DNA from: Marchantia polymorpha subsp. ruderalis
Lineage: Eukaryota > Streptophyta > Marchantiopsida > Marchantiales > Marchantiaceae
Reading direction: 5' to 3'
Assembly: GCA_037833965.1 (NCBI GenBank)
Contig: AP031357.1
Span: forward strand, 3,740,001-3,804,000
DNA: 64,000 nt
In this document: one piece after another, positions 1-10,525 of the stretch
Layout: each line of letters starts with the position of its first letter
Numbering within the stretch: position 1 is the first letter of the stretch
Program-made: the position numbers and the translations under genes
Notes under the pieces: model-generated
Seen by the model: only the letters and a program-made list of their open reading frames with translations
Database searches by the model: none
Told to the model about the DNA's origin: nothing

Positions 1-838
1 GCGCTAGGGTTCACAGTCGGAAAGGACTCCCGTACGCCTTCGGCGATGCGCCTTCGGCGGAATCGCGCGCTCATGGAAGGAAAGCAACTCAGAATCGGAA
101 GCGCCTTTGGCGGCTGCTCACGGAAGAAAAGCGCCGGCCGGATGTACGCCTCCGACGTGGCGCTGATAGGCGGATGCGCTGGCATGACTTGCGCCGGCGG
201 GATATGCGCCGTCAGCAATGAACGAGGCAGAACGGACAAAATAAGCGGTACGAATACGCGCCGGCGTAATTCGCGCCGACTAGATGTGCGCCTCCAGCAA
301 GGCGCCGACGGATAAGGAACACGCCAGCGGCGACACGCCTCCGGTGATGGTTGGGTTAGGAAAAGACAACATAGCCGACGTATACACTGCGGCGAACTCG
401 AGTCCGGAAGACGGTGGCGGCGGGAGAATTCAACATTCACGCATGCAAATGCGCGCAGTGCGGAGACATGAATTCGAGCATGCAAGGGCGAACCGTTAGG
501 CCGTATAGCTGGCTGCGTAAATTGTAACCAGTAAGAACGTTGGACGATCTTGAATTCGGAGAAGAAAAGACTGCTCTCCAGTCTCATTCTCTCATTCTTG
601 ATTTTGCGATTCCCAGCTTCCAAGATTACGCGCAAGGGCGGAGAGACCTGTAGTGAGAGGAGAGAGTGCGGGGACGAGTTGCGCAAGGATCTTGACAGAC
701 CTTGGAGAGAATTTGCGAGTAGCGAACTTGAGCGCAAGAGGAGAGAGTGATTGCAGTCAGTGCTGGAGCGGCCGACGCGCAGCGGCGATTGTGAGAGAGC
801 GAGCGGAGGGGAGAAGGTCTGTGTGTGCAAGAAACGCA

Positions 839-3394
839 ATGTCGAAGGTCCCCCAGCTGCGAGTGTCTCCACTCAGGGTGCCGCAGATCGGTCTACGCGC
901 ATTTCAAGATGTGCTGATAGGGCTGAAGCTCGATTTCCTCCTGTGGGGATGGAACTGGACATGTCCGGAGATGGTGCGCGAATATCTGCAGGAGAGACAC
1001 AAGCCCTCACGCGGATTCCGTCCACATCCAGAGAAGTGGGACATTTGTGACTGGGCGCAGGTGTTGGGCAGGTGTGCCGGCGAGGAAGGGTATCTCCTCT
1101 TCGAGGCCGATAGCGTGAAGGTGTCCCAGGAGGAAGAAATCTCCTACAATGAGCTTTTCAAAGTTGCCAGGCATCCCAAGAACGGTTTCCGAACACGGGA
1201 TTACAAAGATCGATTGCGGAGAAATGTCGCGACTGCATTGTTGCAGATATTGCAGCCGACCAAGACCGCTTACATGCATGGTTGGCAAGTAGGATTTGTG
1301 GAGCTAGTGTTGTCAGGAGCTCCAGTGCATTGGGCACGGCTCCTATGGAAGGTGACGCGCCAACATGCGCAAGAAGAGAGAGGAGGAACCCTCAATCATC
1401 TTTCGCCTTACCTGATTGTGTTTTATCGAGCGATGGGATGTTTGACAAATTCAGAGCGGACACGGTTTTCGCTGCTAACCCGGAGCTATCCAGGTAGATA
1501 CTCGCGGGAGGCCGAAGTAGACACGGATCCGGACGAGGCACCTGCCAGTCCGCCTCCGGCTCCGCCCCCAGCAAGAGCAGCAGAAGAACGTCGAAGTGAG
1601 CGCGTTCCGCGGAAGCGGAAGTGGGATGAGAGACCTGAGGACAGGCAGCCGGAAGTGCCAGCTGCGCCGACTCGTAGTCGGCCCACCAACGAGCCTCACA
1701 GCCGACCAAAACAGAGGGCACGCAAAATGCCAACTAGTACTGAGGAGACCGGGCGTACTCCGGTCCGGCGGAATTCCACGCAGGAGGAGATAATCGCGCA
1801 GATTTTGGGGAAGTCGACAAATACCTCTGCGCAGAAGGCACCAATGCCTTCGGAAGAAGACGGACGGACTGACAGTCGGCCGACTACGAGTCGGGCGACT
1901 GAAGGTCGACAAACGGAAGGAAGGCCGACGGAGCGGCGCGTTGAACCGGACAGCAGACCGGAAGCAGAAGGGAGTTTGGCTGACGAGCCAACAACCCTCA
2001 GAGGGTCGTCTTCGGCGGAAGGCACTTCTGGGAAAACGCCGCCAGCAAGCAGGCCAAGTGGAGTGAAGACGCGCAGGGTGTATCCGACTGCTAGTCGGAC
2101 AACTGCTAGTCGGCCGACTGCGAGTCGGTCAACAGAGAGTCGGCCAGATTCGCCGACTGCGAGACGGACAGGGCCGGCGACCAGTGTGCGGACGCCTTCG
2201 GCGGACGCACCTCCAGCAAAGACACCTTCTGCGCAGATCGCGCCGGAAGGGCAGGCAGCGGAAGCGGGCGGTGCAAAGGTGACAAAAGTCACTACGGCGT
2301 CGACCCCTTCGGAAACCGAAGATCGAGCCGGAACAGGGGCTCAAGCAGTGGGATCCCCCACTGCCTTGGATATTTTAGCAGGGAGTGGAGCGGCAGTCGC
2401 GGCGGAAGCTGCTGCGCGCCACAGTTCCAGGGAGTCGCCAAGGGATTCGGTGGCGACTGAAATCCTCGAAACGGAGGATGAGACGAGCTCGGAAGAGCAG
2501 GAAGCGGATTCTGTGCAGAAAACGCCAACAGGGGTGTTGTGCGAGCAGATAGTCCCACTCCTGCGATATCTGGATCGCAAGACATCCAAGTACTCGGGTA
2601 CCGGAAAACCGCAGTCTTATGTGGAGACTGTCAAGCGCAGGACGAGGAGCAAGGTGGCCACTTGGGCCTCTAGGTGCCAAGTATTGTAGGATAGGAACAC
2701 TACCCTCCGACAACACCTGGCGGTCACACAGAAGCTATACCAAACCTTGCAGCAGCAGAGGGAGGATGCGGCGACGAAAAACCAGGCGGATGCCGAGCTA
2801 ATACGGGCAAAGATCGGGTCGGAATTGCAGGAAGAGCGGAGACAAAACCGCATCTTAGCAGCAGAGCTTGCGCGCCAGACGCGCGCCTTAGAAGAGAGTC
2901 AAAGAACACGCAAGGAGGATGAGGAGTTGTTGCGCAACTTGCAATCCGAGTGCGCGGATTTGAGGGCGCAGCGCGCAGATGCGAAAATGCAGCTAGCAGA
3001 GGTGGAAGGCAGCTGCTGGGCGCGAGAAGAGTTGGCGACGCGGGTGACTCACTGTCTAAAAGGATACGCCCATTGGGAGGTGGCAGCTCAAGAGAAGATC
3101 ACACTCAGGGAGTTCGAGCTTCGGGCGGCGGCATTGACGGAGGGTGACAGTCGGAGTCGGCGGCGAGTAGCGAGGAAATTAGAATCCTTCTTGTCGGGTG
3201 CGCGCGACACTATGGCGCACTTGGAGTCGGAAGTGACTGCAGCCCTCCGACGTCTGGGGTTGCGCAGCCGGTCGGAAGATTGGCAAGGTAGAGATAGAGA
3301 GCGAGGTAGTCCAGCGCGCAGGAGGCGCATCACCGGATCTGCAGAGTGCAGTAGCATAGTTTGGTTTCGTACAAGTGTTGCGAGTAGTAGATAG
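839..3394 (+). pseudogene. LTR-encoded coiled-coil ORF, group II copy (fossil)
   Basis: Copy of the reading frame carried inside the U3 of these LTRs. The ATG at 839 begins MSKVPQLRV, the same start as in both LTRs of element E. The N-terminal module contains the conserved stretches LDFLLWGWNW, WAQVLGRCAG and GGTLNHLSPY. A Pro/Arg/Ser/Thr-rich linker follows, full of SRPTAS-like repeats, then the QIVPLLRYLDRK motif, a long coiled coil, the CLKGYAHWEV module and an Arg-rich tail. I recognise no database family. The copy is broken, with about one break. Function is unknown. The frame ends about 35 bp upstream of the LTR TATA box. Confidence 0.7.
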
Positions 3395-3426
3395 GATAGC
3401 GTAGTGTTAGTTATGACCTTTGAGGG

Positions 3427-3455
3427 TATAAAGTAGATCAAGGCGTTTTGCCTTG
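3427..3455 (+). promoter_or_regulatory. LTR TATA box and adjoining hairpin (J)
   Basis: TATAAAGTAG is followed by a 6-bp inverted repeat, CAAGGC-GTTTT-GCCTTG. The same pair sits at this position in every LTR of the window, and the hairpin arms covary between groups. By distance, transcription of the element would begin near the right edge of the hairpin. Confidence 0.6.
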
Positions 3456-4095
3456 GGACTCTTCCAGTTTCGGAAGTGCAGATCAGGAACTCACTTTCTT
3501 GGCGTGTTTGTGCATTTTGGTCATGGCACCACGTAGAGAAGTTGCAGCATAGCGAAGTTACCGTATGTTGTAGTTGAAGGCCTTCGGCTGAATGTTCAGA
3601 GCTAGTACCCGGTTAGAGACTTGAGTAGTGCGGATCTGCACCTGCGGGTGATTTCTGATGCTCAGAGCCGGCTGCGAGTTAGATACTTGAACAGTTCCCC
3701 CTTACTCCTTCGAGTGACATATCCTGATTGTACTCTTACGGGAAGTTTCCCCTGAATGCCAAAGTGAAGTTTTATTACTTCGTGTAAGCCTTGGTTTGCA
3801 ATTCAGGTTGTGTGTGTGTGTTGCTGGATTGTGTCTCAGTTAAGTCCTCAGTCGGGCCTGTACTCCCTGCGTTTGGTGTGAGTCGAGGGTGACGTCCACG
3901 GCGTATGAAGAGGCTTTGTTCCGAAGTGGGAAGTCCAGTCCGGGTACCCTACGCTAGTTCCTGGCGGAAGGGCAGTAAAAGCCGGAGTGGGAGTCACTAC
4001 TTGCAGAACCTCTGAGTGAACTTTTGAGACACTTTCCCCCTGAAATCCGAAGCGGAGTTGTGCCGACCTCCGAGTTGTGCTTTTGCCAGTTTCAG

Positions 4096-4113
4096 GTGTG
4101 TGTGTGTGTGTGT
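4096..4113. repeat. GT microsatellite in U5
   Basis: A (GT)n run after TTTCAG. A run at the same U5 position recurs in the other LTR copies (for example near 10730, 18540, 21970, 32650, 41402, 53145, 54160, 61432 and 63435) with different lengths. Confidence 0.85.
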
Positions 4114-4826
4114 TGAGTGACTACGCTGTACTGTGCATCCTCCGAGCATCCTCCGAGTTGAGATCCTCCTCCGAGTCGAGCCTTCGAGTCGAGCACTGCA
4201 GTATTTCTGGGAGTGACAGTCGCCTGAGAATTCAAACTCTACAAAAGTCTGTTAAACGTGACACTTTTACTCTGTGTGTTGCCTCTGTCCCTGTGGGTTC
4301 GATCTTTTTACCACCATACTGCAGTTTTAGCCTTTGGTGGGTTATTACAGATACAGACCATGCTCTTCGGAGGGAGGTCCGGCCGCCACAGGCTTGAGTG
4401 GGAATACTACCTCATTATCCTCTATAGACCAACGTCGTAATCAGTCATATGGTTGAAACATGAACGTTCATATGGAGGTTCAGCCATCAATAAGTCTAAT
4501 GTTCTGATGAGTAGACATATAAATTTGATGATTTTATGTCTACTGTTATGTTGATTACACGTCAAATCAAGCTCAAACACTTGTGATATGAATTACAATC
4601 TTTCATTCAAGTCATCCCACACTTCACTCATGAATTTTCCTAGTTATCAAAGAAGTCCAAATTGTCAAAAGTAAATATTGCCAAAAATGATCCCTTTCCT
4701 TCATCATCTTTTCTTTTCGCAAGGACTGAGAGATTCTTTCTTTAGTTATACCAAGTTGCTCACGAGTATTTATCTATTCCCAATTTAGTGCGCTGTATAG
4801 ACTGGATAGCTTCAAGTGATGTTCCC

Positions 4827-4832
4827 ACGTGA
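4827..4832. promoter_or_regulatory. G-box-like CACGTG
   Basis: A perfect CACGTG palindrome about 1.2 kb upstream of the GH79 start codon. G-boxes bind plant bZIP and bHLH factors. A six-base site at this distance may be chance. Confidence 0.2.
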
Positions 4833-4920
4833 CACTCGGTATCAAACTGTTGCGTACGTGTGCACAGAATGAATGATAATGAGAAGTAGATAAGTGATTG
4901 CAATGAAGTGGACCAATGCA

Positions 4921-4928
4921 TGACGTCA
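4921..4928. promoter_or_regulatory. CRE/C-box-like TGACGTCA
   Basis: A perfect eight-base TGACGTCA palindrome about 90 bp downstream of the CACGTG site and about 1.1 kb upstream of the GH79 ATG. It is a typical bZIP target, but no functional evidence is visible. Confidence 0.25.
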
Positions 4929-6009
4929 AATATCTGGCCCCGAATGTATGATATGCGATAATGATGCTTCTCCGGTCTAGCTCACGCATCTCTGCAGATA
5001 CTGACGAACATTGTGTGCTAAGCGTCGCCGCTCTACAAATTTAATGAAATCCCAGTCACGGAGGGCTGCGCCAGACAAGGACAACGGCAGGAGGGCGGCT
5101 GACATTTTTTATATCTTACTGCCGTTACTCCCCGTACGGCAGTCAGATAACTCCTGCGTCGGAGGGCTGCAGTCCCATACAGATGACGATCGGTAGTTCT
5201 GATCCAGTACAATTATTTGTAAAACTCTTGTCGGCACTGGTCACGGTGAGCTCATCGCTGTCAGCAGAGCTGCGAATTGCGAGGAACCACTGACCGTAGT
5301 GTCTGAGACGTCCCGCTGGTGCTCCAGGCCCTGAGCTTCAGTTTCGCGGAAATTTGCATGGCATGGATGACGCCAGCCCCGTCCACTACAAGTCGGGAAG
5401 ATTTGATAAAAAACTGAGAATAGCTTCTTTTCTATTAAACGACTGTCAATTTTGCCTTCGCACCTTGCCTAGAATTTTGGTTAAAGCAATCGAAAATCCA
5501 TATTCAATTCCATCTTTAATTTACAAGAATCTTTGGTTCTTCCCGCACACTGATCTCACTTGTTACCTGTCTGATGCATAAACAGCAACCTCCGGTACAG
5601 TTTACAGACAAAGTAAGCTCATGAACCGAACTGAACGGATCTGAATTCTTCTAAGAGCAACTCGAGACAGACAAAGCATAAACATGACTAAATACTGGTG
5701 TCGGAATCTCTGCAATCCACTGCAGTATGTAAAACTCTTCAGCGTCAGGCAGTTGCTTAGTACCAGGCTGCTGGTTCCTGGGTCCAGCTACAAACCGTAG
5801 GTCTGGATGTCCATTGTCACAGCTTCGAGAGGCAATAGAACTCTCCTGAATAGCAACGTGCTGTGAGTGGTCTTGTGAGTGGTGTAATATGAAGTAAAAA
5901 ACTTCGACAGAGGAGAAGGGGTCATTCAACCCATTCGACTTCTCGTCGAGCAGTGAGGCTCGAAGCGTTGTACATAGACAGCGACTGTCTAATCTGTGCG
6001 GAGGGAACA

Positions 6010-9000
6010 ATGGCTGCAATAAGCTGCCGCGGGCTTCTCCACTGTGTCGTGCTCATCTGGTCTCTCTATATTCATCTGCGACAGGTGGATGCCAGGATTT
6101 TGCAGGAGACGTTCCTGTATCAAGTTGAAGTGCAAACCGCATTCCAAGCCACTGATGTCGACAAAAACTTTATCTGCGCAACTCTCGACTGGTGGCCGTC
6201 CGAGAAATGCAGTGCGAACAACGTATGCCCATGGGGAGGAGCTGGACTACCGTATCTGGTACGAACTTGGCCACTGTCAGACTGCTCAGACTCTTCTTTT
6301 GATTCAGCAATAATCCCTCTTCGTTGGATGCTGGCAAACCAAGACCGGCGTAGGCATATTACGGCCTGGGCTTTACATCCCTATCGAACACAACTGTTCC
6401 CAGTCCATTCACCCGCAGGTGTGACAGCCCTGAGACTCGAACATATTCCCTGACTACTGCTGGTTACTCCTAACAATCCTTCAGACAGAGCCTCGTCCGC
6501 TTGCATGGCAACTACGTCATTTTCCTTTTTGTCCTTTGTTTATCCACATAGGAATGTACTGACTCTCACGAGTCCCTTCCCTCAGGCTTCTACTCATCAG
6601 TCCGTATTTCTAATGCCTTGATGGTACTTACAGATTCTCCAACAGATGTATACTATATGATGCTAATTGTCTCGTGTGCATGGCCAAGCACGAGCTCTTT
6701 GCTCCCAGAGTCCAGGTTGAGACGATAATATAAGAGCTGAAGTGCTGAAGATCGTAAGAAACGCCGTGGCGGAGCTCAATATGGGACGTGGATTGTTTAG
6801 CGACAGTCCCACTTCTGAATTGATAGAGTTTGTTTCTTTGTTGTGCTTGCAGGATCTTGAGAACCCAAAGTTACTGGAAGCTATGAAAGGTTGAACTCTG
6901 TAGCTCCACAGATTCATGCTTTCTCATCGTTATTCGTCTTGGTCTTATGTGAGCGAATGATAGCTTAGCGCTCGAGTAGGATCGCAGGGGTCATTTGAGT
7001 GGGGGAGGTATCAGGTGCCGATTTCTTAAAATGGTGGAGAGAAGGGATGTCGTTGTAGTCAGACATGCTGATGCTTATGGCACGCAGCCAATCTCCGTCC
7101 CACGTGCAGAACTGCGACCACTTGTGAGAGCCGGAGGAACACTGGAGAATATCGTTGTTTACGATATCGGCGGGCAACTTCCAAGCGAGCCTTGCGTTAA
7201 TTTCACTGTCAATGAAGGCGTGTTCTACGGATTCAGCGGCGGTTGTCTTACAATGGAGCGATGGGACGCGCTCAATGCATTTTTCAAAAAGACCGGGTGA
7301 GTAGCTTTGCAGATAAGATTCTGTTCTGGTGCGAGAAACCGTAACAGTACTTCAGATTGCCAGGAGCCATGAATTCGAAGTTCCTCTGGATCGATCATGC
7401 CCGGAAGAGCTCTTTTTTACATGGAATCGTGAGCAGTTTGCAGGACTGTAATTTGGCTCTGAACACTGCAGCTCGTGGAACTGTGATCGCTCATCGAATG
7501 CTTGGGAAAAGAGCCGATCTTGGAATTATGATTACTTAGGGTCGATCGCGCACCAGACGACAGAGACTTGCCATATGGCGAAAGGGATGTTCTTTGATAC
7601 TTGACTGCATTTTGCTGATTTTCATGCAGGGTTGAAGTGGTTTTTGGTCTGAATGCTCTGTATGGGCGAAATAAGACGAAAACAACGACTGGAATGGGAA
7701 GTCAGAACGTGACGGGGCCATGGAATTGGACAAATGCATATGAGTTGATGAAGTACACTCGCAAAAAAAACTATGCAATATCAGGATGGGAGCTAGGTAA
7801 GCAGCCAACTGCAACGCACTTTGAAGTTCCACAGTCTGATTGAAGTAAACAGCACACGTGATCCTTTTCATATTTGATAAAAGTACACATAAAAGGTGTG
7901 GAGAAGGAGGCTAAGTGATAAATTGAAAAATTCATCGAACTATGTACAAGTTTGCTTTCTAATTTAGTGACAAACGTTGCGGGGGTTTAACAGGAAATGA
8001 GTTGATGGGGCTTGCTATTGACGCAAGGGTTAATCCATTGCAATATTCAAAGGATCTTCGAAATCTTGACAGAATCGTGAGGGAGGTCTATAAGGGTCAT
8101 CACACGCTTCCCTTGGTCATTGCACCAGATCTGGTATACTTGAATATAAGTGATGACCTTAAAAACTTCTTGACGGACTCAGGCCGAGAAGAACTGGACG
8201 TACTGACAACACATTCCTACAATTTGGGCTCAGGTTTCATTTTCTACACTCTTTAGCTCTGATCCTGGCCGTTTTGTTGATTGAGATTTGCGGTGTAGAG
8301 AATATATCATACAACATATCTTGTAGATACAACTGTCGTCTAATCTCAATGTCATTTAGGTTTTTCTACATTGGATTCGATATGGTTAGTCTTAGCTTAA
8401 ATTAAGAGATAATATTCTTCTCATCGACATTAAGAAATTGCGTACACATAGCTGCATAATTTCAGCAGTTGGGAAAAATAAGTGCTTATGTGCACATATT
8501 GTTAGCATGGACTGGTGCAAGATGTCCTCTTCTTACAGTGTGCTTCCATGTAGTCAGTCGTGTTTGAGTGATATCGTAATTGTGGCTGCTCTTTCATTAT
8601 TCGACCGAAACTCACAACATCAACTTTCAAATGCTGCAGGAGATAGCGCCTCAGAGATATTAATTAGTAACTTACTGAATCGAACATTCTTTACAAAGCA
8701 AACTGATACCTACAAGAGTGTAAATACTCTTCTAAGAGATCATCCAGCTATAAAAGCTTGGATTGGCGAGTCTGGAGGTGTTTACGGCAGTGGACGCCAT
8801 GGAGTCAGCGATACCTTCATTGATGCTTTCTGGTAAGATTTCTGCTATGCTTCCACAGCTTTACAGAAATTAAAGATCAACATCTTGCATAGAAGAAATT
8901 ATCGCTCTGAAGAAGTTTGAAAAAAAGACATCATTATGCAGTCCACGTAGACTGAGAGCAGCAATGGGACTGTAAAAATCATTGAAACTATAACTGGCAG

Positions 9001-10277
9001 ATGTGACATGTTTCGAAATACGAATATGTCATCGAGCATACTGCGTTTGCTTATTGTCTCATTGAGCCTGCTTAAGGAGCTTCGGATCATTTGCTATCCA
9101 TATAACAGGTCTACAATAACCACGAGGACAGCAAACGTTCTATGACGGAATTTGGACTCTTTTTCACAATAGGAATTATGTACTGATCTCAAGTCGGATC
9201 TTTCTATAGGTATCTGGATGAACTCGGGACTGCATCATTGTTCAATACTAAAGTGTTTTGTAGACAAAGCTTCGTTGGGGGCAACTACGGTTTACTGGAT
9301 AGGTCTACGTTCGAACCTAATCCTGATTACTACGGGTGAGTTCCAAGGCTTCGTTCATAAAATTTATATACAACCAAGAAGTCGTCTGATCTTTTTGCAA
9401 ACTACAAAGTGAATGTGATTTGACGAAGGTTGTAACTCAATTTGAGCTGAGTTTTTGCGCTTCACTCATTGTCACCCATGGCGGCTGAGCTGATGATTAA
9501 GGAGCAAGCAGTTTTACTGATTTGAAAAATCTCTCTGTCCAATATTCCCGTCAAGTAATAAGGATACTCCGTTTAACTTCTTTCTGTCTTTTCCTTGAGC
9601 ATCTTCATAACTTCATAACTAACGATTTTCCCAGATTCTGATAGAAGGTTTCTTTGATCGTCTTTCTAGAGCCCTGCTTTGGCGCAGACTGATGGGAGAA
9701 CGCGTCTTGTTCATTAACGTTCTTACGTTAGATTACATTAGCGCGTACGCTCATTGTCAAAAGGACAATAAGGTACGTGATAATGCCAAACCTCAAAACT
9801 CTTTCGAATGTTACGTTCAACCAGGAAAGCACAATACCTGAATACCTGAGCCTCGGATTAAAAGCAATGCTTGGGAGGATGCATGATTCATTCCTTCAAT
9901 TATGCAGCGCATGAGAATGGATATACAATTTCGTGTTACATCTGTCGAACATCTTGTGTGGGCTGGCTTGGCAGGGAGGAGTGACAGTGTTACTTCTGAA
10001 TTTCAGCAACACTACAACTGCGAGCTTCAATTTCAATTTCCTGGGTTCTAACAAATTCAGCTTTCGACATGAATACCACATGTCTCCTGCGGATGGAAAT
10101 ATCACCAGCCAGGTCGTTTTGCTCAATGGTCAGCCTTTGGCAGTTACCTCTGATGGAAAAATCCCACGACTTTTGCCAGTGAACAAGGCTCCATTTGAGC
10201 CTATCTCTCTGAAACCTCTCACATATGCGTACATTGTCTTTCCAGATGTTCATGCTTCTGCCTGTGAGAGGTTTTAA
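6010..10277 (+). CDS. Heparanase-like endo-beta-glucuronidase, GH79, nine exons
   Basis: Proposed exons: 6010-6258, 6853-6889, 7110-7296, 7630-7796, 7994-8233, 8640-8832, 9210-9335, 9670-9772, 9975-10277. All introns are GT-AG, all phases agree, and the sum is 1605 nt (534 aa plus stop), the usual length of plant heparanase-like proteins. The ATG at 6010 gives a signal peptide (about residues 1-28, hydrophobic core LLHCVVLIWSLYIHL), so a secreted or vacuolar protein is expected. Family landmarks are NFICATLDWW, LVRAGGTLEN, VVFGLNALYGR, the proton-donor motif WELGNE (Glu216) and the nucleophile motif WIGESGG (Glu337). Family members hydrolyse beta-glucuronide linkages, in plants probably on arabinogalactan proteins. 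An in-frame ATG at 5953 would hide the signal peptide and is not preferred. The second exon is only 37 nt. Nothing looks broken. The exact substrate is inferred from the family. Confidence 0.9.
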
Positions 10278-10525
10278 TTTGGTACTTCCAGATACATTCA
10301 GTGTCGGATTTGTCTGAAGTCGAGATTTATATTTAGCGTATATATTTATATATAAATATACAAAATGTATAAAATTGGAACGATACAGAGAACATTAGCA
10401 TGCCCCCTGCGCAAGGATGACTCGCACAAATCGAGAAATGGTCCAAACTCTACTCAGAACTTCAAGAAGAAGAGCAACGCTTTTGTGAATAGAGAGCGTA
10501 GGTTTTTTGGGACCAATTGTGTGGT
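10278..10525. other. 3' flank of the GH79 gene
   Basis: Likely 3' UTR and downstream DNA of the GH79 gene. It contains an AT-rich TATATTTATATATAAATA run and the U6-like sequence, and ends at the target duplication GTGGT (10521-10525) of element A. I see no further gene. Confidence 0.5.
10369..10447 (+). pseudogene. U6 snRNA-like sequence, 5'-truncated
   Basis: The 79 nt align without gaps to positions from about 20 to the end of plant U6 snRNA, recalled from memory. ACAGAGA, the AGC triad region, TGCGCAAGGATGAC and the 3' AAATCGAGAAATGGTCCAAA end are present. About four bases differ from Arabidopsis U6. The 5' stem-loop is missing and replaced by AT-rich DNA. There is no oligo-T terminator and I see no upstream sequence element. 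I call it a U6 pseudogene inserted about 90 bp after the GH79 stop codon. A divergent functional gene is unlikely without the 5' end. Confidence 0.85.

Larger units (their letters stand above)
1..4349 (+). mobile_element. Group II long LTR (element J), left end outside the window
   Basis: Ty3/gypsy long terminal repeat in plus orientation, related to the LTRs of element E. It ends at 4349 in the shared terminus GGGTTATTACA. It contains, in order, a CpG-rich U3, a copy of the LTR-encoded reading frame, a TATA box with a hairpin, and a roughly 0.9 kb R/U5 with a GT microsatellite. No primer-binding site follows 4349, so it is either a solo LTR or the 3' LTR of an element lying to the left. The LTR frame is broken, with about one break. 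Its proteins differ clearly from those of E, so this copy is older than, or of a different lineage from, E. Confidence 0.85.
4350..6009. other. AT-rich upstream region of the GH79 gene
   Basis: No gene is supported here. The composition is AT-rich and unlike the neighbouring LTRs. Short reading frames have no recognisable similarity. It should contain the promoter and 5' UTR of the GH79 gene, but I cannot place a transcription start. Confidence 0.6.

Noticed and set aside
5953-6010. Upstream in-frame ATG of the GH79 gene
   Set aside because: It adds 19 residues (MRLEALYIDSDCLICAEGT) before a good signal peptide, which would bury it. The ATG at 6010 gives the usual family start.
6995-7109. 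Upstream extension of GH79 exon 3
   Set aside because: The frame is open to the left, but the family alignment is continuous from EAMK (exon 2) to ELRPLVRAGGT only with an acceptor at 7109, and the phases then match.
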